This document shows positions 14,084 to 25,215 of a stretch of DNA of 64,000 nt, piece by piece. The position numbers and the translations under genes are program-made. The notes below the pieces were generated by a model that saw only the letters and a program-made list of their open reading frames with translations, was not told the origin of the DNA and searched no databases. This DNA comes from Erythrophleum ivorense (lineage: Eukaryota > Streptophyta > Magnoliopsida > Fabales > Fabaceae), in contig JAIUCV010000002.1 in NCBI GenBank assembly GCA_026724425.1, positions 7,135,001-7,199,000 of the forward strand, read 5' to 3'. Within the stretch, counting starts at the first letter, position 1. The number at the start of each line of letters is the position of its first letter.

Positions 14084-15121
14084 ATGAGTAAGAAGAAGCT
14101 TGGTGGCCCTAGTATCCCCAGACTGTTGAATTTTGATCATGGCCCTTCCTGGCTCACTTTGCCTCTTGTTTTGGCACTGGCATCACCGGCGCCTGCAACC
14201 GCTCAGCTCGCGGCCCCACCCACGGCTGCCTACGACAACAAGTCCATGTCTATCATCATGGGCGTTGTGGTCACTGTGTTCTTCCTCTCCGTCTTTCTTT
14301 CTCTCTACAGTCGTCAATGTGCGCACCGTCGACACACCCCCATGCGACGCCACCTCGACCTTGCTTTTCCAATCAGATATACCCGACCCACTTCCGGTCT
14401 TGACCCGGAGATCATCCAAAGCTTCCCTAGTTTTCTCTACTCCACGGTGAAGGGGAGAGGCGCCCTGGCATGCGCGGTGTGCTTAAACGAGTACGAAGAT
14501 GACGAAACGCTGTGTTTAATCCCCAAATGCAGCCACGTGTTCCATCCCGATTGCATCAACGCTTGGCTGGCGTCTCACTACACGTGCCCAGTGTGCCGGG
14601 CCAACCTTCTTGTTCCAGCACAGAAGGATACGTCCTTCCTAGCCCTTGAGATTCCCGATCCCTCTCATTCTGATTTCCAACAACAGAATGAATCAGACAG
14701 AAACGTGGAATCTCCAAAGGTGAATTTACTTCATCGGAGTGGGACGATGAATCAGAACCATGGTCCAAGTCGATCAAGGTCAACGGGATTCCTAATGGCC
14801 ATATTGTTTCCTCGGTCTCACTCAATGGGTCATACCGACACAGTGGTTCAACCCGGTGAGGACTGGGACAGATTTACTCTAAGGTTGCAACAACCCAACT
14901 CATGTTCAACGCTCAAACGTACCAAGAGTTGCGTAACATTTGCGAGAATGAGCAGCGGGAGGAGAGGTTATAGGACAAGAAGCGTGGGTAGCGCTCGTGG
15001 GAGGAACTACTTGCAGTTGCAGTACGACCGCTTCGCATCCAATACATTAACCAACAGACCACCGCTTCATCTAATGGATAACGTAGATGAAGCATCTTCT
15101 GATCGCTTATACCCCAATTAA
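14084..15121 (+). CDS. ATL6/ATL31-like RING-H2 E3 ubiquitin ligase, copy A
   Basis: A single-exon gene of 345 aa. The frame is open upstream to a TTG at 14,030, but the first ATG in frame is 14,084 (MSKKKLGG), which I take as the start. A hydrophobic N-terminal stretch (about 23-41, ending PATAQ) looks like a signal peptide, and a transmembrane helix spans about 54-76. A GLD motif lies near 105. The RING-H2 domain has C130, C133, C149, H151, H154, C157, C168 and C171, with the ATL spacing C-x2-C-x15-C-x1-H-x2-H-x2-C-x10-C-x2-C. The C-terminal block FPRSHSMGH, followed by a PGEDWDRFTLRL segment, is typical of the ATL6/ATL31 branch. By family knowledge these are membrane-anchored ligases linked to carbon/nitrogen response and immunity, with a C-terminus that can bind 14-3-3 proteins when phosphorylated; substrate and role here are inferred. 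All zinc ligands are intact. The paralogue is at 30.9 kb. Confidence 0.93.
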   Translation: MSKKKLGGPSIPRLLNFDHGPSWLTLPLVLALASPAPATAQLAAPPTAAYDNKSMSIIMGVVVTVFFLSVFLSLYSRQCAHRRHTPMRRHLDLAFPIRYTRPTSGLDPEIIQSFPSFLYSTVKGRGALACAVCLNEYEDDETLCLIPKCSHVFHPDCINAWLASHYTCPVCRANLLVPAQKDTSFLALEIPDPSHSDFQQQNESDRNVESPKVNLLHRSGTMNQNHGPSRSRSTGFLMAILFPRSHSMGHTDTVVQPGEDWDRFTLRLQQPNSCSTLKRTKSCVTFARMSSGRRGYRTRSVGSARGRNYLQLQYDRFASNTLTNRPPLHLMDNVDEASSDRLYPN

Positions 15122-17711
15122 ATGTATCTAAATTTATATTTGCTGAACTTTACTCACAGATCACAGAGTCAATGTTGCGGGAGACCACCAACCCCACTCA
15201 TGAGGTTTACCTCATCATCATATGCTCCTTGGTTCTGTTAAAAAAGTCCTATTCACGGGTATGTAATTATTAGGTGTTCATCTTTATTTTCTAAAATTTT
15301 TCTTCCCAAAATTGTTTCACAAAAATGGTTTAATTGGTTCAGTGCACAAAGCCGATTATGAGCTCGAGAATGATAAAAATTACGTACACTCATTTTTAAC
15401 GATTTGAATCATTGAAAAAGTTTTATTTAAAAAAAATTATAAACTATGAGATACAGATAGAGAGAGACCAAAGGTGTCAAATTATTAGAAATGTAACTTT
15501 TGAGATCACATGCTCACGTAACCCGACTCCCATTGCAACAATGGAAAAGCGCAAAGTTTTTTTCCGTTGGAGGAATTTATTGACTTCTTACGCCTTAGAT
15601 GTTTCATTGTTTCTATTATATTGTCTTAGTTCCAAATTAAAAGCACAGCCTATGGTGGCGCTTATCACCTAATATGCATGCAAATTGAAGAAGAGTTTCC
15701 CCAGAAGTTGGCAACCAAATAGGTGAACTTTTGATTTTCAATGGATTTGAAGAAGCACACAGCTCCGGCGAGAACTCACCTCTACTCGCCTTTCATGTTT
15801 CTCCACTTGGGCTCTATTTTTTGAAGACTTGCAGATATGGGCCAATATTGGTTGAAAATTCGGTCCATTATTTTTCCAGGCTTTCAGTTTTCGGCCGACG
15901 GGCGTAGAACAACAAATCATCTTCTCTGTTGACCCAAAAAAAAATAATCAATCTTCCCTTTTTTGACACTCCCAGTTTTAATTATGCTCATATCACTTTC
16001 CCACACCGTTTTCTTCTTCTTCTTCTTCTTCTTCTTTCACAAGAATGGCAATGAAGCTCTTTAAAGTTATATTATTTTTAAATATTATAACATCTAATCA
16101 TGCTCTGTGGACTTTTAAGATAAGGTATTTTATATACTAAGGGACAAATATCTAATAAACTAGATAACTTCAGAACCGTTTAAGTATATATATCTATATC
16201 TAATTTATTAAGTTATGCTAATTATAAAAAGAAAGGGTACAGAAATAAGAAAACTTTCGAAACAAACAAAAATGCTCAATTAAAAATTCTTGCACTTCAG
16301 TAACATTCTCAGCTCTTAGACGTAAAAGTTTGCGAAGACTCGTGGTTCTTCACAAAGCAATATCGAAGCACGAGCAGTAAATAAAAACTCGCTAGATAAT
16401 TTTCATGCATAGCATACTCTTGAGGGGACATTGCAATTAGCTCGAGCTGTGAATAATACAGGTTGGTTGGCCCAGACTCTGTTTAGATCCGAAGATTTAT
16501 AATTCGGCTGAACAATTATTAATTAAATATGAGCTGAAATATTTCAACCCAATCTGTCTTTATTAAAGTGTATGGCCACCTCCACAAGAACATCCCAAAT
16601 AGTGGATCTTGAAATTTGGTTTTATGTTGGTCTAACAACTTCCCGTCCGCCTACTCTGCATTTAAGGAGATGTGCACGTGTCTATTTCAGGCGCACGTGT
16701 ACATAAACATTCTCAAAATACAATTCAGATTTAGTTTGAATAATTTAATTTAATATTTTTAAAATTTTTTAATCTTCATCATTATTTTTTTAAGTTAATA
16801 ATTAAAAAATTACTTTTATTTTATATTTTGTATCTTTTAAAAAAATATCAAAATATTAAAAAATAAAATAAAATAAATCTGAACTATTTAAATTTAATTT
16901 AAACAGCATTAAAAAAAAAACATTCCTTGTGCAAGGAAGTATGCAATAATTTGAACTATTAATTAGGGCGGTTGACCTTAAATTTCTTAAGGTAATTATA
17001 TAATTTTTCTGTTTAATATAAAAATACAATATATTTTGATATTTGTGTGTATGTGCGTGTATATATATGTTAGTTGATAAATATGTTAATTTTTTTAATA
17101 AAAAATCATTTCTTACTTAAACTTTAAAAAAATTATAAACCTTTACAAATAAAAAAAAAATCCTAAAGACTTGATTCAACCTTATTAAGCCCTAGCTAAG
17201 TAGGGCCGAATAGGGCTAATCATAAAATTTTTTTATTTGAAATGAAATATTATTTTATCAACTTGACTCTATTTGTGTTTTAGAATTAAATGGTGGGCCT
17301 AAAGAATGGATAGTTGTTTACGTTCTAACCATTTGAAGCCTATCGGTTACTCTGAATAAGTTGAGGAGTCAGGATTAGAAACTCGGTTGCTTTTGAAAAC
17401 AGAGCACATGAAGCACGAGAGGTAATTTCGGTCCAAGACCAATCATCGCATTCCCACCCAAACCATGCTTACGACGACTAATTAATATGTGGGGTTAGTT
17501 TTATATAATTAAATTGGGATATGCTGCAGCTGCAAGTATAATCACTCGATCCATCATGCGCTTGTGAACTTTGAAAAGTAAGAATGTGATACGAATTTTC
17601 CGTGTAATTAGGTATATGAATATCTGAAAAAAGACCGTGAGTCAATTACGATTGCCTGACGACACATTTGATTCTAGTTATTTCAGAATTCAGATTAGGC
17701 TTTTTGACATT
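15122..17711. other. intergenic DNA with no supported gene
   Basis: It includes the 3' flank of ATL gene A, a (TTC)n run at about 16,013-16,036, and an AT-rich segment with weak inverted-repeat structure near 16,720-16,910. No open frame has recognisable similarity. Confidence 0.5.
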
Positions 17712-18466
17712 AATATGGCAAAAAAAAAAAGAAATGACTCAGACGCTCCGCCGCCAAAACGTATTCTCCATATACTTAAAATTTTATTTATTATTTATTT
17801 TATTAATGGGTCGCGGCATCTGACCCATTTTTTTTTAATTTTTTTAATTTCTAATTTTTTATTAATATTTAATTTATTTATATATTTTAATTTGTTTAAA
17901 AAATAAATTTAAATTTAATATATTTATTATTAAATTCGAAATTATCTATAAAAGTATAAATTAAAATTTTTATTTTTCAGTTTTAATTATAATTGAAATT
18001 ATTTTAATTAATTTTAAAATATATAATTTATTATTATTATTATTTCTTCAACAATTTAAATTTTTTTATTTCAAATAAATTGTTAGATTTATTATTTTTT
18101 AAAAAAATTGAATTGAATTATTTTTATTTTTATTTTTATTTTTATTTATCATCTAATTTTTAAATTTAAATTTTCTATATTTATTTCATCTAATTTTTTT
18201 AATTTCTTCATTTAAATCAATATAGAATTTAAATTTTTTTCACAAAATTTTGAATTTAAAATTTTAATTCTTTATAGTTATTATATATATATATATATTA
18301 ATTCATTAACTTCTTCAAAATCTTTAATTTTCAATCCTTAAATGTTTATATTTTTGGGATGAAAAAAAAATTGCAATTGTAGGTTTTTTATTTTATTTTT
18401 TGGATACACAATATTTCTTTTTTTTTACTTCGTTCTTCGTATTGAAAGAACATGAAAAAAAATGAT

Positions 18467-18583
18467 ATGATTCAACCTCAAATCTATTTGAATGTAGCCG
18501 ATAACAATGAGTCTAACAAATTAATGTGTATTGAAATCATAAAAACCAGTAATCGACAATATGCTTATATTGGTGACGTTATA
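18467..18583 (+). pseudogene. rpl14: plastid-derived fragment: start of ribosomal protein L14 (rpl14), decayed
   Basis: The frame opens MIQPQIYLNVADN, continues through LMCI.II..SNR.YA and ends IGDVI. By recall, this matches about 27 of the first 39 residues of plastid-encoded ribosomal protein L14, which starts MIQPQTHLNVADN. The nucleotide text is also plastid-like, for example ATGATTCAACCTCAA and ATTGGTGACGTTAT. After GDVI the match stops abruptly and the frame runs into the right arm of the surrounding foldback, ending at 18,656. The annotatable frame starts 15 bp earlier (18,452). The normal gene encodes about 122 aa, so only the first third is present; it cannot make a working ribosomal protein. 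I interpret it as nuclear plastid DNA now lying in the element's loop. Confidence 0.85.
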
Positions 18584-19081
18584 GACATTCAAGAATTAAA
18601 AATTAAAGATTTTAAAAAAATTAACGAATTAATATATATAATAATTATAGAGAATTAAAATTTTAAATTCAAAATTTTGTAAAAAAAAATTAAATTCTGT
18701 AATTAATTTAAATGAAAAAATTAAAAAAAATTGGATGAAATAAATGTAGAAAATTTAAATTTAAAAATTAGATGATAAATAAATATAAAAATAAAAATAA
18801 AAATAATTTAATTCAATTTTTTAAAAAAATAATAAATCTAACAATTTATTTGAAATAAAAAAATTTAAATTGTTGAAGAAATAATCATAATAATAAATTA
18901 TATATTTTAAAATTAATTAAAATAATTTCAATTATAATTAAAACTGAAAAATAAAAAATTTTAATTTATTATTTTATAGATAATTTCGAATTTAATAATA
19001 AATATATTAAATTTAAATTTATTTTTTAAACAAATTAAAATATATAAATAAATTAAATATTAATAAAAAATTAAAAATTGA

Positions 19082-19106
19082 GTCGCGGCATCTGAGATGC
19101 CGCGAC
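19082..19106. repeat. perfect 12-bp GC-rich hairpin inside the right foldback arm
   Basis: GTCGCGGCATCT is followed by one G and then AGATGCCGCGAC, a perfect palindrome in otherwise very AT-rich DNA. The left arm at 17,810-17,826 has only the first half (GTCGCGGCATCTGACCC), so one half of the hairpin was lost there. Confidence 0.9.
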
Positions 19107-19206
19107 CCATTAATAAAATAAATAATAAATAAAATTTTAAGTATATGGGGAATACGTTTTGACGGCAGAGCGTATGAGTCATTTGTTTTTTTTTTTGCCA
19201 TATTAA

Positions 19207-19587
19207 AAAAACGGGGCACAAAGTGAGATATGGCTACAGATTTTTCCACATTAAAATAACTCATAATAATACTACGAAAATATTAGTGAGCTTGCCGAGC
19301 AACAACCTTCACTTGTGTTTCAAACTTGAGACTTGGGCATGTTTGAATTCTATTTTGAAAAATAATTTTCTGTTTTTAAAAACAAAAAAAATTGCTTGGT
19401 AGCATTGTTTCATTCATTGTTTTAAAAATCTAAAAAACTGAATAGTGTTATAAAGAATTAAAAATACAGAACATCTTTTCGATGTTATAGTCTCTTACCA
19501 AAACAAAAACAAAAAAATCTTTGCAAACAGTTTTAATTTTGACAAATAGACTGAGGATTTCAACATACTTTTTGTTCTCGTGTTTCC
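19207..19587. other. spacer with no supported gene
   Basis: A short AT-rich stretch between the foldback and the 132-bp tandem repeat. The minus-strand frames crossing 19,448-19,693 extend into the repeat and have no recognisable domain. Confidence 0.45.
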
Positions 19588-19851
19588 AAAACTTTGTCCT
19601 CCCCCTGTGAAAACTTTGTCCCAAAACAACGTCAGATTCAAGTTTGCTCTTAATGGTGTGGAAGAAAACTGAACCACGCTTCTCAAAGAGCACTACTTAA
19701 TTTGTTATGCTGCAACTCGAAAACTTTGTCCTCCCCCTGTGAAAACTTTGTCCCAAAACAACGTCAGATTCAAGTTTGTTCTTAATGGTGTGGAAGAAAA
19801 CTGAACCACGCTTCTCAAAGAGCACTACTTAATTTGTTATGCTGCAACTCG
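19588..19851. repeat. tandem duplication of a 132-bp unit
   Basis: Copy 1 is 19,588-19,719 and copy 2 is 19,720-19,851. Both begin AAAACTTTGTCCTCCCCCTG. I see a single base difference (GTTTGCTCT against GTTTGTTCT). Each unit also contains a smaller internal echo, because AAAACTTTGTCC occurs twice about 20 bp apart. The identity implies a very recent duplication. No gene is apparent in the unit. Confidence 0.95.
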
Positions 19852-20088
19852 AAAAGGCAACAAAACAGGAAGAACAAGCCGTAACCCCTTATGTTGGGAA
19901 GCTGCATAAGTAGTCTTCCAGCAAGAACAAAAAATTAAGATACCGATGTCTGTAATTTTATTTGTGCATCTCACATTATGAAACATCAAAGCACCCAGCT
20001 ATGACGTCTTGTACTTAACTGGTATAACTATGGTGACAGCCCATCGCCACTAATTTTGTAACATATTTCTAATTTGCATTTAAAAGCT

Positions 20089-20388
20089 CTTAAAATCCTG
20101 AGAATATCTTACATGATTTGAATTAAAAATCATCTTTAACGGAAGCCAAGAAAAAATTGGGAAACATGGATGGTTTATACTGAAGTCAGCTGGAAATATA
20201 AAACCATCTCCCTGGAGCACAAGTCAGCTGAACTTCTCTTCTCACAAGCCGTCTCGACCATAACAAGCCCAAAGCCTCCCAAGCTAATCCTTGATTGCCT
20301 TCTACAAGAGATAGGTACACTAGGTTTACATTGCTATTATTCCCTTGACATGCTTAAATGATTTAATTCTCATGAATTTATCCTAAAC
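20089..20388. repeat. direct repeat of about 0.3 kb, copy 1
   Basis: It begins CTTAAAATCCTGAGAATATC and runs to GAATTTATCCTAAA. The same sequence recurs 832 bp downstream with scattered substitutions. The text is less AT-rich than its surroundings. A plus-strand frame (20,170-20,361) reads ...PKLILDCLLQEIGTLGLH..., which I do not recognise; the equivalent frame is not preserved in copy 2. Confidence 0.9.
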
Positions 20389-20920
20389 TTGATGTTGGAT
20401 TATTGGGTCTTCCATGATGGATTAACCCTGATTCATTGTTAAAATTCAAATAAAAAGAAATTTTATTAAATTAACTAATTAGTTATTAATTAATTTAGTT
20501 AATAACAATCCATTTGTTATACCATCATCACGTTTGCTTTCAAGACTTTTAATCAGGGGGTTGGGAAGAATTTTCCATATTGTTTTTTAGGGTTCTTAAA
20601 AACATCAATTCAGGATTTGTAGTTTATTGCACCTTTTTAAATAAATACTACTTGCAATCCATGGTATAATATTAATTGCTTCTCAAGATTTTGAGAGAGC
20701 GATTGTTATAGCATACATATACTTCAATCTCAGAGAAAGTTAAAATAGATATAATCAGATATGCATTTTCCATTGAAACTAATTCACACTAGTTAAATCA
20801 TGTCTTTGTGCTTTCAAGATGAACTAATAAAAAAGAAAAGGATGGGATCCCACCCCATGTCATTTTTTATTTTCATGATATCAACATTTTTAAAATTGCA
20901 TGCTAAAACTGCTTATGTTT

Positions 20921-21246
20921 CTTAAAATCCTAAGAATATCTTACATGATTAGAATTAAAAATCATCTTTAATGGAAGCCAAGAAAAAAGTGGGAAGCATG
21001 GATAGTTTATACTGCAGTTCAGGGCATTACAAGACATAATTCAAAGATTGGAATTATAAACCATCTCTCTGGAGCACAATTCAGCTGAACTTCTCTTCTC
21101 ACAAGCCTTATCGAGCGTAATAAGCACAAAGCCTCCTAAGCTAATCCTTGATTGCCTTCTACAAGAGATAGGTGCGTTAGGTTTACATTCCTATCATTCC
21201 CTTGACAAGCTTAAATTATTTAATTCTCACGAATTTATCCTAAAAA
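20921..21246. repeat. direct repeat of about 0.3 kb, copy 2
   Basis: It starts CTTAAAATCCTAAGAATATC. Compared with copy 1 it carries an extra segment of about 25 bp after TTTATACTG (near 21,010-21,045) and ends at a shared GAATTTATCCTAAA. The stretch CTAATCCTTGATTGCCTTCT is identical in both copies. Confidence 0.9.
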
Positions 21247-21315
21247 ATTTAGGCATGTGCTCCCAAGTCAAAATCATTACAGCGCTTCTCCTCAATAATT
21301 CGACCCTTTTGCAAA

Positions 21316-21480
21316 TTAATCAGCGAAGAATTTCTTGCTTGATCGAAATTCTATACACATCAAATTGAGCAGGCAATCATAAGAGCGAAGACTTGTTTGA
21401 GGTGACAGAGCATTGACATCTTTGAACTGAAGAAGGCCAAGGTTATCGATGTAGGAGACTGTGATTTGAGCGGACTTCAT
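21316..21480 (-). other. small open frame of 54 codons, unknown
   Basis: A minus-strand frame from ATG at 21,480 to TAA at 21,316 reads MKSAQITVSYIDNLGLLQFK at its start. Its composition is balanced and protein-like, unlike most frames in this AT-rich region, but I do not recognise it and see no promoter or splice partner. It may be an exon fragment of a decayed gene or element. Confidence 0.15.
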
Positions 21481-22594
21481 AGGATGATGAGCTGAGCTAG
21501 CTGTAGAATATTTTATAATTTAATTGTATTTAGAATATTTTAAATAAAAAATATATTAAGGTTCTCTATATCCTATTATTGAATATTTTAATATTGAAAT
21601 ATTGAAATATTATTTGAATTTTGACTTTTAAAATATTCTGACAATGGCCCAAAAATTATGGGATTAGTTTTGCAAATAGTGAAGTTAATGGGTGAGTGGG
21701 TTAAATGGTCAGTCATTTTTCTGAACTACAAAATACATTATTCTCTTTGATGGGAAAAAAAGATATATTTTTTATTGACCCATTCTGATAGGAAGTTCTA
21801 TGATAAAAGATACTTCTCTAAAAGTTATTATTACTAAGTTCTCATTACTTGTCAAAATAAGCCTCTAACAAGACTAAATGATTATACTCTTCTCCCTAGT
21901 GTTAAAAAATTGCAAATCTACAAAGGAGTTGATAGATTTGGATTTCTGCATTAGATTCATAAGTAAGATTGGACACATTTATGATCTTATTAATTGTTTT
22001 TGCTTATTTTGTTAAGTTGTAATTTATTGTAATTAAATTAAATAATAGTTCTAACATGTAGTATCAAAGTATTAGGTTCTGAACCTCTACCTATTATTTG
22101 AGATTTTTTAAAGGACCTTAATTTTATAGAAGAAGAAAAAAAATAGGAAATTTCTCATATGGATATGATTTTAAAGAATTTTTTAATTTCAATTAATTAA
22201 AAAAATTGATTTTAGTTTATTACAGACGTTATATGTATGATGTTTATACATACTTGGAATTAATTAAGAGCATTCTTGTTTTTTCCATTTTGGATTTAAG
22301 AAACTAGGAATATTATGGATGGGTTTTTGCATTTCAATTGTAAAACCATCTCTAGGTTACTTGACATTGAAATGTGAAGAATGTCATTAATGTGCATATT
22401 TAGATTTAGAATTTTGTTTACATGTTTTTGGCCTTTGATGCTTGAAAATGAAAGCTTATAAAGTTTTGAGCATTTTGAAGTTGAAACCACCTAAAACGAA
22501 GCCATAAAACACGAGATCAAGTCCAAGTAGAATCATGGGTCTAAAATGGGCACAAATCAAGTCAAGCTAACATAATTCAATGTAGAAGACAATA

Positions 22595-22645
22595 AAAACA
22601 ATATGTCATTTTGGTTAGAAGACAGTAAAAATGACATATTGTTTT
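22595..22645. repeat. 18-bp perfect inverted repeat with a third copy alongside
   Basis: The arm AAAACAATATGTCATTTT (22,595-22,612) is mirrored perfectly at 22,628-22,645 across a 15-bp spacer. A third near-copy, AAAACGATATGTCATTTT, follows near 22,657. Confidence 0.85.
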
Positions 22646-23293
22646 GGTCACCTACCAAAACGATATGTCATTTTAGCATAAATGAATGCAGCATTTTGGA
22701 ACTTATCATGAATGAAGGGTTGTTTAATTTTATAATAATGAAACGCCTTCATAATAGGGGAATACATGTTTCATTAATTCAATGTCAGGTTGGGCATTTT
22801 TTTTTTTTGATATTACATTGCAGGAATTGAACTTTTGATGCTACTCATAACCCAAACCTACCTTTACCATTTTGGCTAACCCCAAATGGTTGGGTTGGAC
22901 CTTCTTTTAAAGGGGTTTTTTTGTTTTGTTTTTGTGTGCATTTTGAGTTGTGTTTTTAATGGGCTTTTGGTTTTAATTGTTGGACTATTGTAGTATTAAA
23001 AAAAAGAAAAAAAATAAAAGAGATGTTAGGCGTTTCATGGATGTGGACCATGTCTATCGGGCCATTATTTTTAGACAAAAATGCAATTTTAGGTAAAATG
23101 GTTTTTAGCCTTCTAAGGCCAGTTTTGGAAGTTCTTGGCCATTTTGATTTCTCAAAAATTGCATTGGACTTATTTTTAAATCTATCCAAAAAATTTTTGG
23201 ATCCTATGGATCAATATAATTTTGGTTTTAGCTTATACTTGATTGCTTTGACCAAATATTATGAAAAATTATTCTTTAGTACTATTTAATTTA

Positions 23294-23540
23294 TCTAAAT
23301 TTTGGATAAATTATTTTGAGGCAGTTTTAATACATTAGAGATTTTGTAAAAATTATTACAATGTTACCCAATTTGTCTAAAATTTTAGAAAATTTATTTT
23401 AGGCAATTTTAGTACATTTGGGATTTTATAAAATTTATTTTGAACATGTTTACTTTGTCTAAATTATAAGGTACTATTTTAGACAAATATTTAGCACATT
23501 TATGGAATAATTATAAAGGAAAAATTTTAAATTAATTAAT
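23294..23540. repeat. degenerate tandem repeat, period 82 bp
   Basis: Units starting TCTAAA[AT]TTT lie at 23,294 and 23,376, with a diverged TCTAAATTATAAGG at 23,458. Each carries a TTTTAGG.CAATTTTA-like middle and a GGGATTTTATAAAA-like end. More decayed echoes continue to about 23,780. Confidence 0.7.
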
Positions 23541-24948
23541 CACATACTGTTCAATTGATTAATTAATTAATTAAATTTTCATAATGAAAAAATTGATTTT
23601 AGTGCCATTTTAATTTGCCTAAATTGTGGAAATTCATCATTTTAGAAAATATATTTTTTAGTGTCATTTAATTAGTGTCTTATTTTGGAAAAATGCTTTT
23701 AGGCAATTTAGCACATTTGAAAGTTTGTGGACATTATTTTTTGTGCCATTTAAATTTGTTCATCTTATGAAAAATTATTGTAGATAATTTTGGCATAGTT
23801 TTTTTTACATCATAAGGAAGAATTTTAATTAATTAGTCATATACAATTTAATTGATGAATTAATTATATAATTCTCATTATGTAATAACTTTATTAGTGC
23901 ATGCACATATCAAAGCTACATGTTTTGCCATTAGCATATATAGTTAAGGGGTAGTTATAGTATTCTTACATAACTATGCACATGCATTCTTAATAACATA
24001 AATATCATATAAAAATTTGAAGACATCAATTATAATTAAGTATATAGTTATAATATATTTTGGCTTATAGATAGATAATTATAACTGCAAACTTAATTAG
24101 GATAGAATATAAATTATATTTTGTTTTTTAAGCAGCATGTAAGTATTAGGGAACATGAATCTACTATAGTTTTATGATTTATGATATACAAATATATGGT
24201 ATACTAATGTTTTTATCCACAAAGAGATTTTAGTGATATAGTTTTTGTGTTCATATGACTTGCATTAGTAAGCATATATTTATGAAAATTGTGATGACTA
24301 ATTGCCTCATATATAGTTGTAAGCATAATTTAAGTTAAATCTTAAATTTGTAACATTATCATCTCTTTAATTATTAAAATTGTTGAAAGATTAATTTTGA
24401 ATTAGGAACAATTATAGAGTGTGGAAGAAGGAAATCCTCCTTAATTTAGAGTGACCTTGACTATGCTTTACAATAAAAAGAACCTTCTGTACCTATAATA
24501 CTAGCATACAAATTGAGAAAATATTATATGAACAATGAGAGTGATTTAATAGAATCAACATAATGTTTATTAAATTTGATTTGAAAGCCAATTATCTTAG
24601 GTCCTTATTCGAATATGAGAAGTTCAAAGACCATTTATAAGCTAAAGATAAAATTTAAAATTCATCAAATAAGTCATTAGCCAGCATAATAACAATAAGT
24701 CAATTCTCCATAAAGTAAATTGGCAACAAGGGTGCGCAAAAGCACATAATATAAATGTAAGGCATAATTGCATTGCTCAAATCTCTTGAAATAGAAATCT
24801 TTATTTTATTCTTGGAATAAATGATACTCAATTAGTTACCTTATCAATTCAGGCCATTATAGAATTCTTATAAACACACAAAAAATATAGTGGATGATGA
24901 ATGCAAAATATACATGCTTTTCTAAAGATAAAATTTAGTAATTATTTG

Positions 24949-25215
24949 ATTTAATCAAGTACAGAGGAAAGTGACAAGTATGAGAAAATCAGTTAAAAAT
25001 CAAGCATACTCAATAAGGAATATAAGTTGGCTATGTTGGTGAGTATGAGTATGTGAAATGGGGGAATTTTGAGCAAATTTGTTTTAATCAAGTACAGAGG
25101 AAAGTGAAAAGTATAAGAAAATCACTTAGAAATCAAGCATATTCAACAAGGAATATAAGTTAGTTGTGTTGGTGAGCACGGGTATGTGAAATAGGAAAAT
25201 TTTAAGCAAATTAGT
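24949..25215. repeat. tandem duplication of a 133-bp unit
   Basis: The unit TTTAATCAAGTACAGAGGAA starts near 24,950 and again near 25,083. The copies differ at roughly a tenth of positions (for example GTGACAAGTATG against GTGAAAAGTATA), so this is older than the 132-bp repeat at 19.6 kb. Confidence 0.85.

Larger units (their letters stand above)
17712..19206. mobile_element. 1.5-kb foldback element with a captured plastid fragment in its loop
   Basis: Two long inverted arms face each other: left about 17,712-18,338 and right about 18,591-19,206. Both outer ends read ATATGGCAAAAAAAAA going inward, then a TGACTCA[GT]ACGCTC[CT]GCCG segment, then GGGTCGCGGCATCT, then several hundred bp of matching AT-rich sequence down to ATTAATTC[AG]TTAA at the loop. 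The arms still match closely enough that both strands encode similar conceptual peptides (MAKKK...KRI.HILKILF). The loop of about 250 bp holds a decayed start of plastid rpl14. There is no transposase, so the element is non-autonomous. I could not define a target-site duplication, and the family name is unknown to me. Confidence 0.8.
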
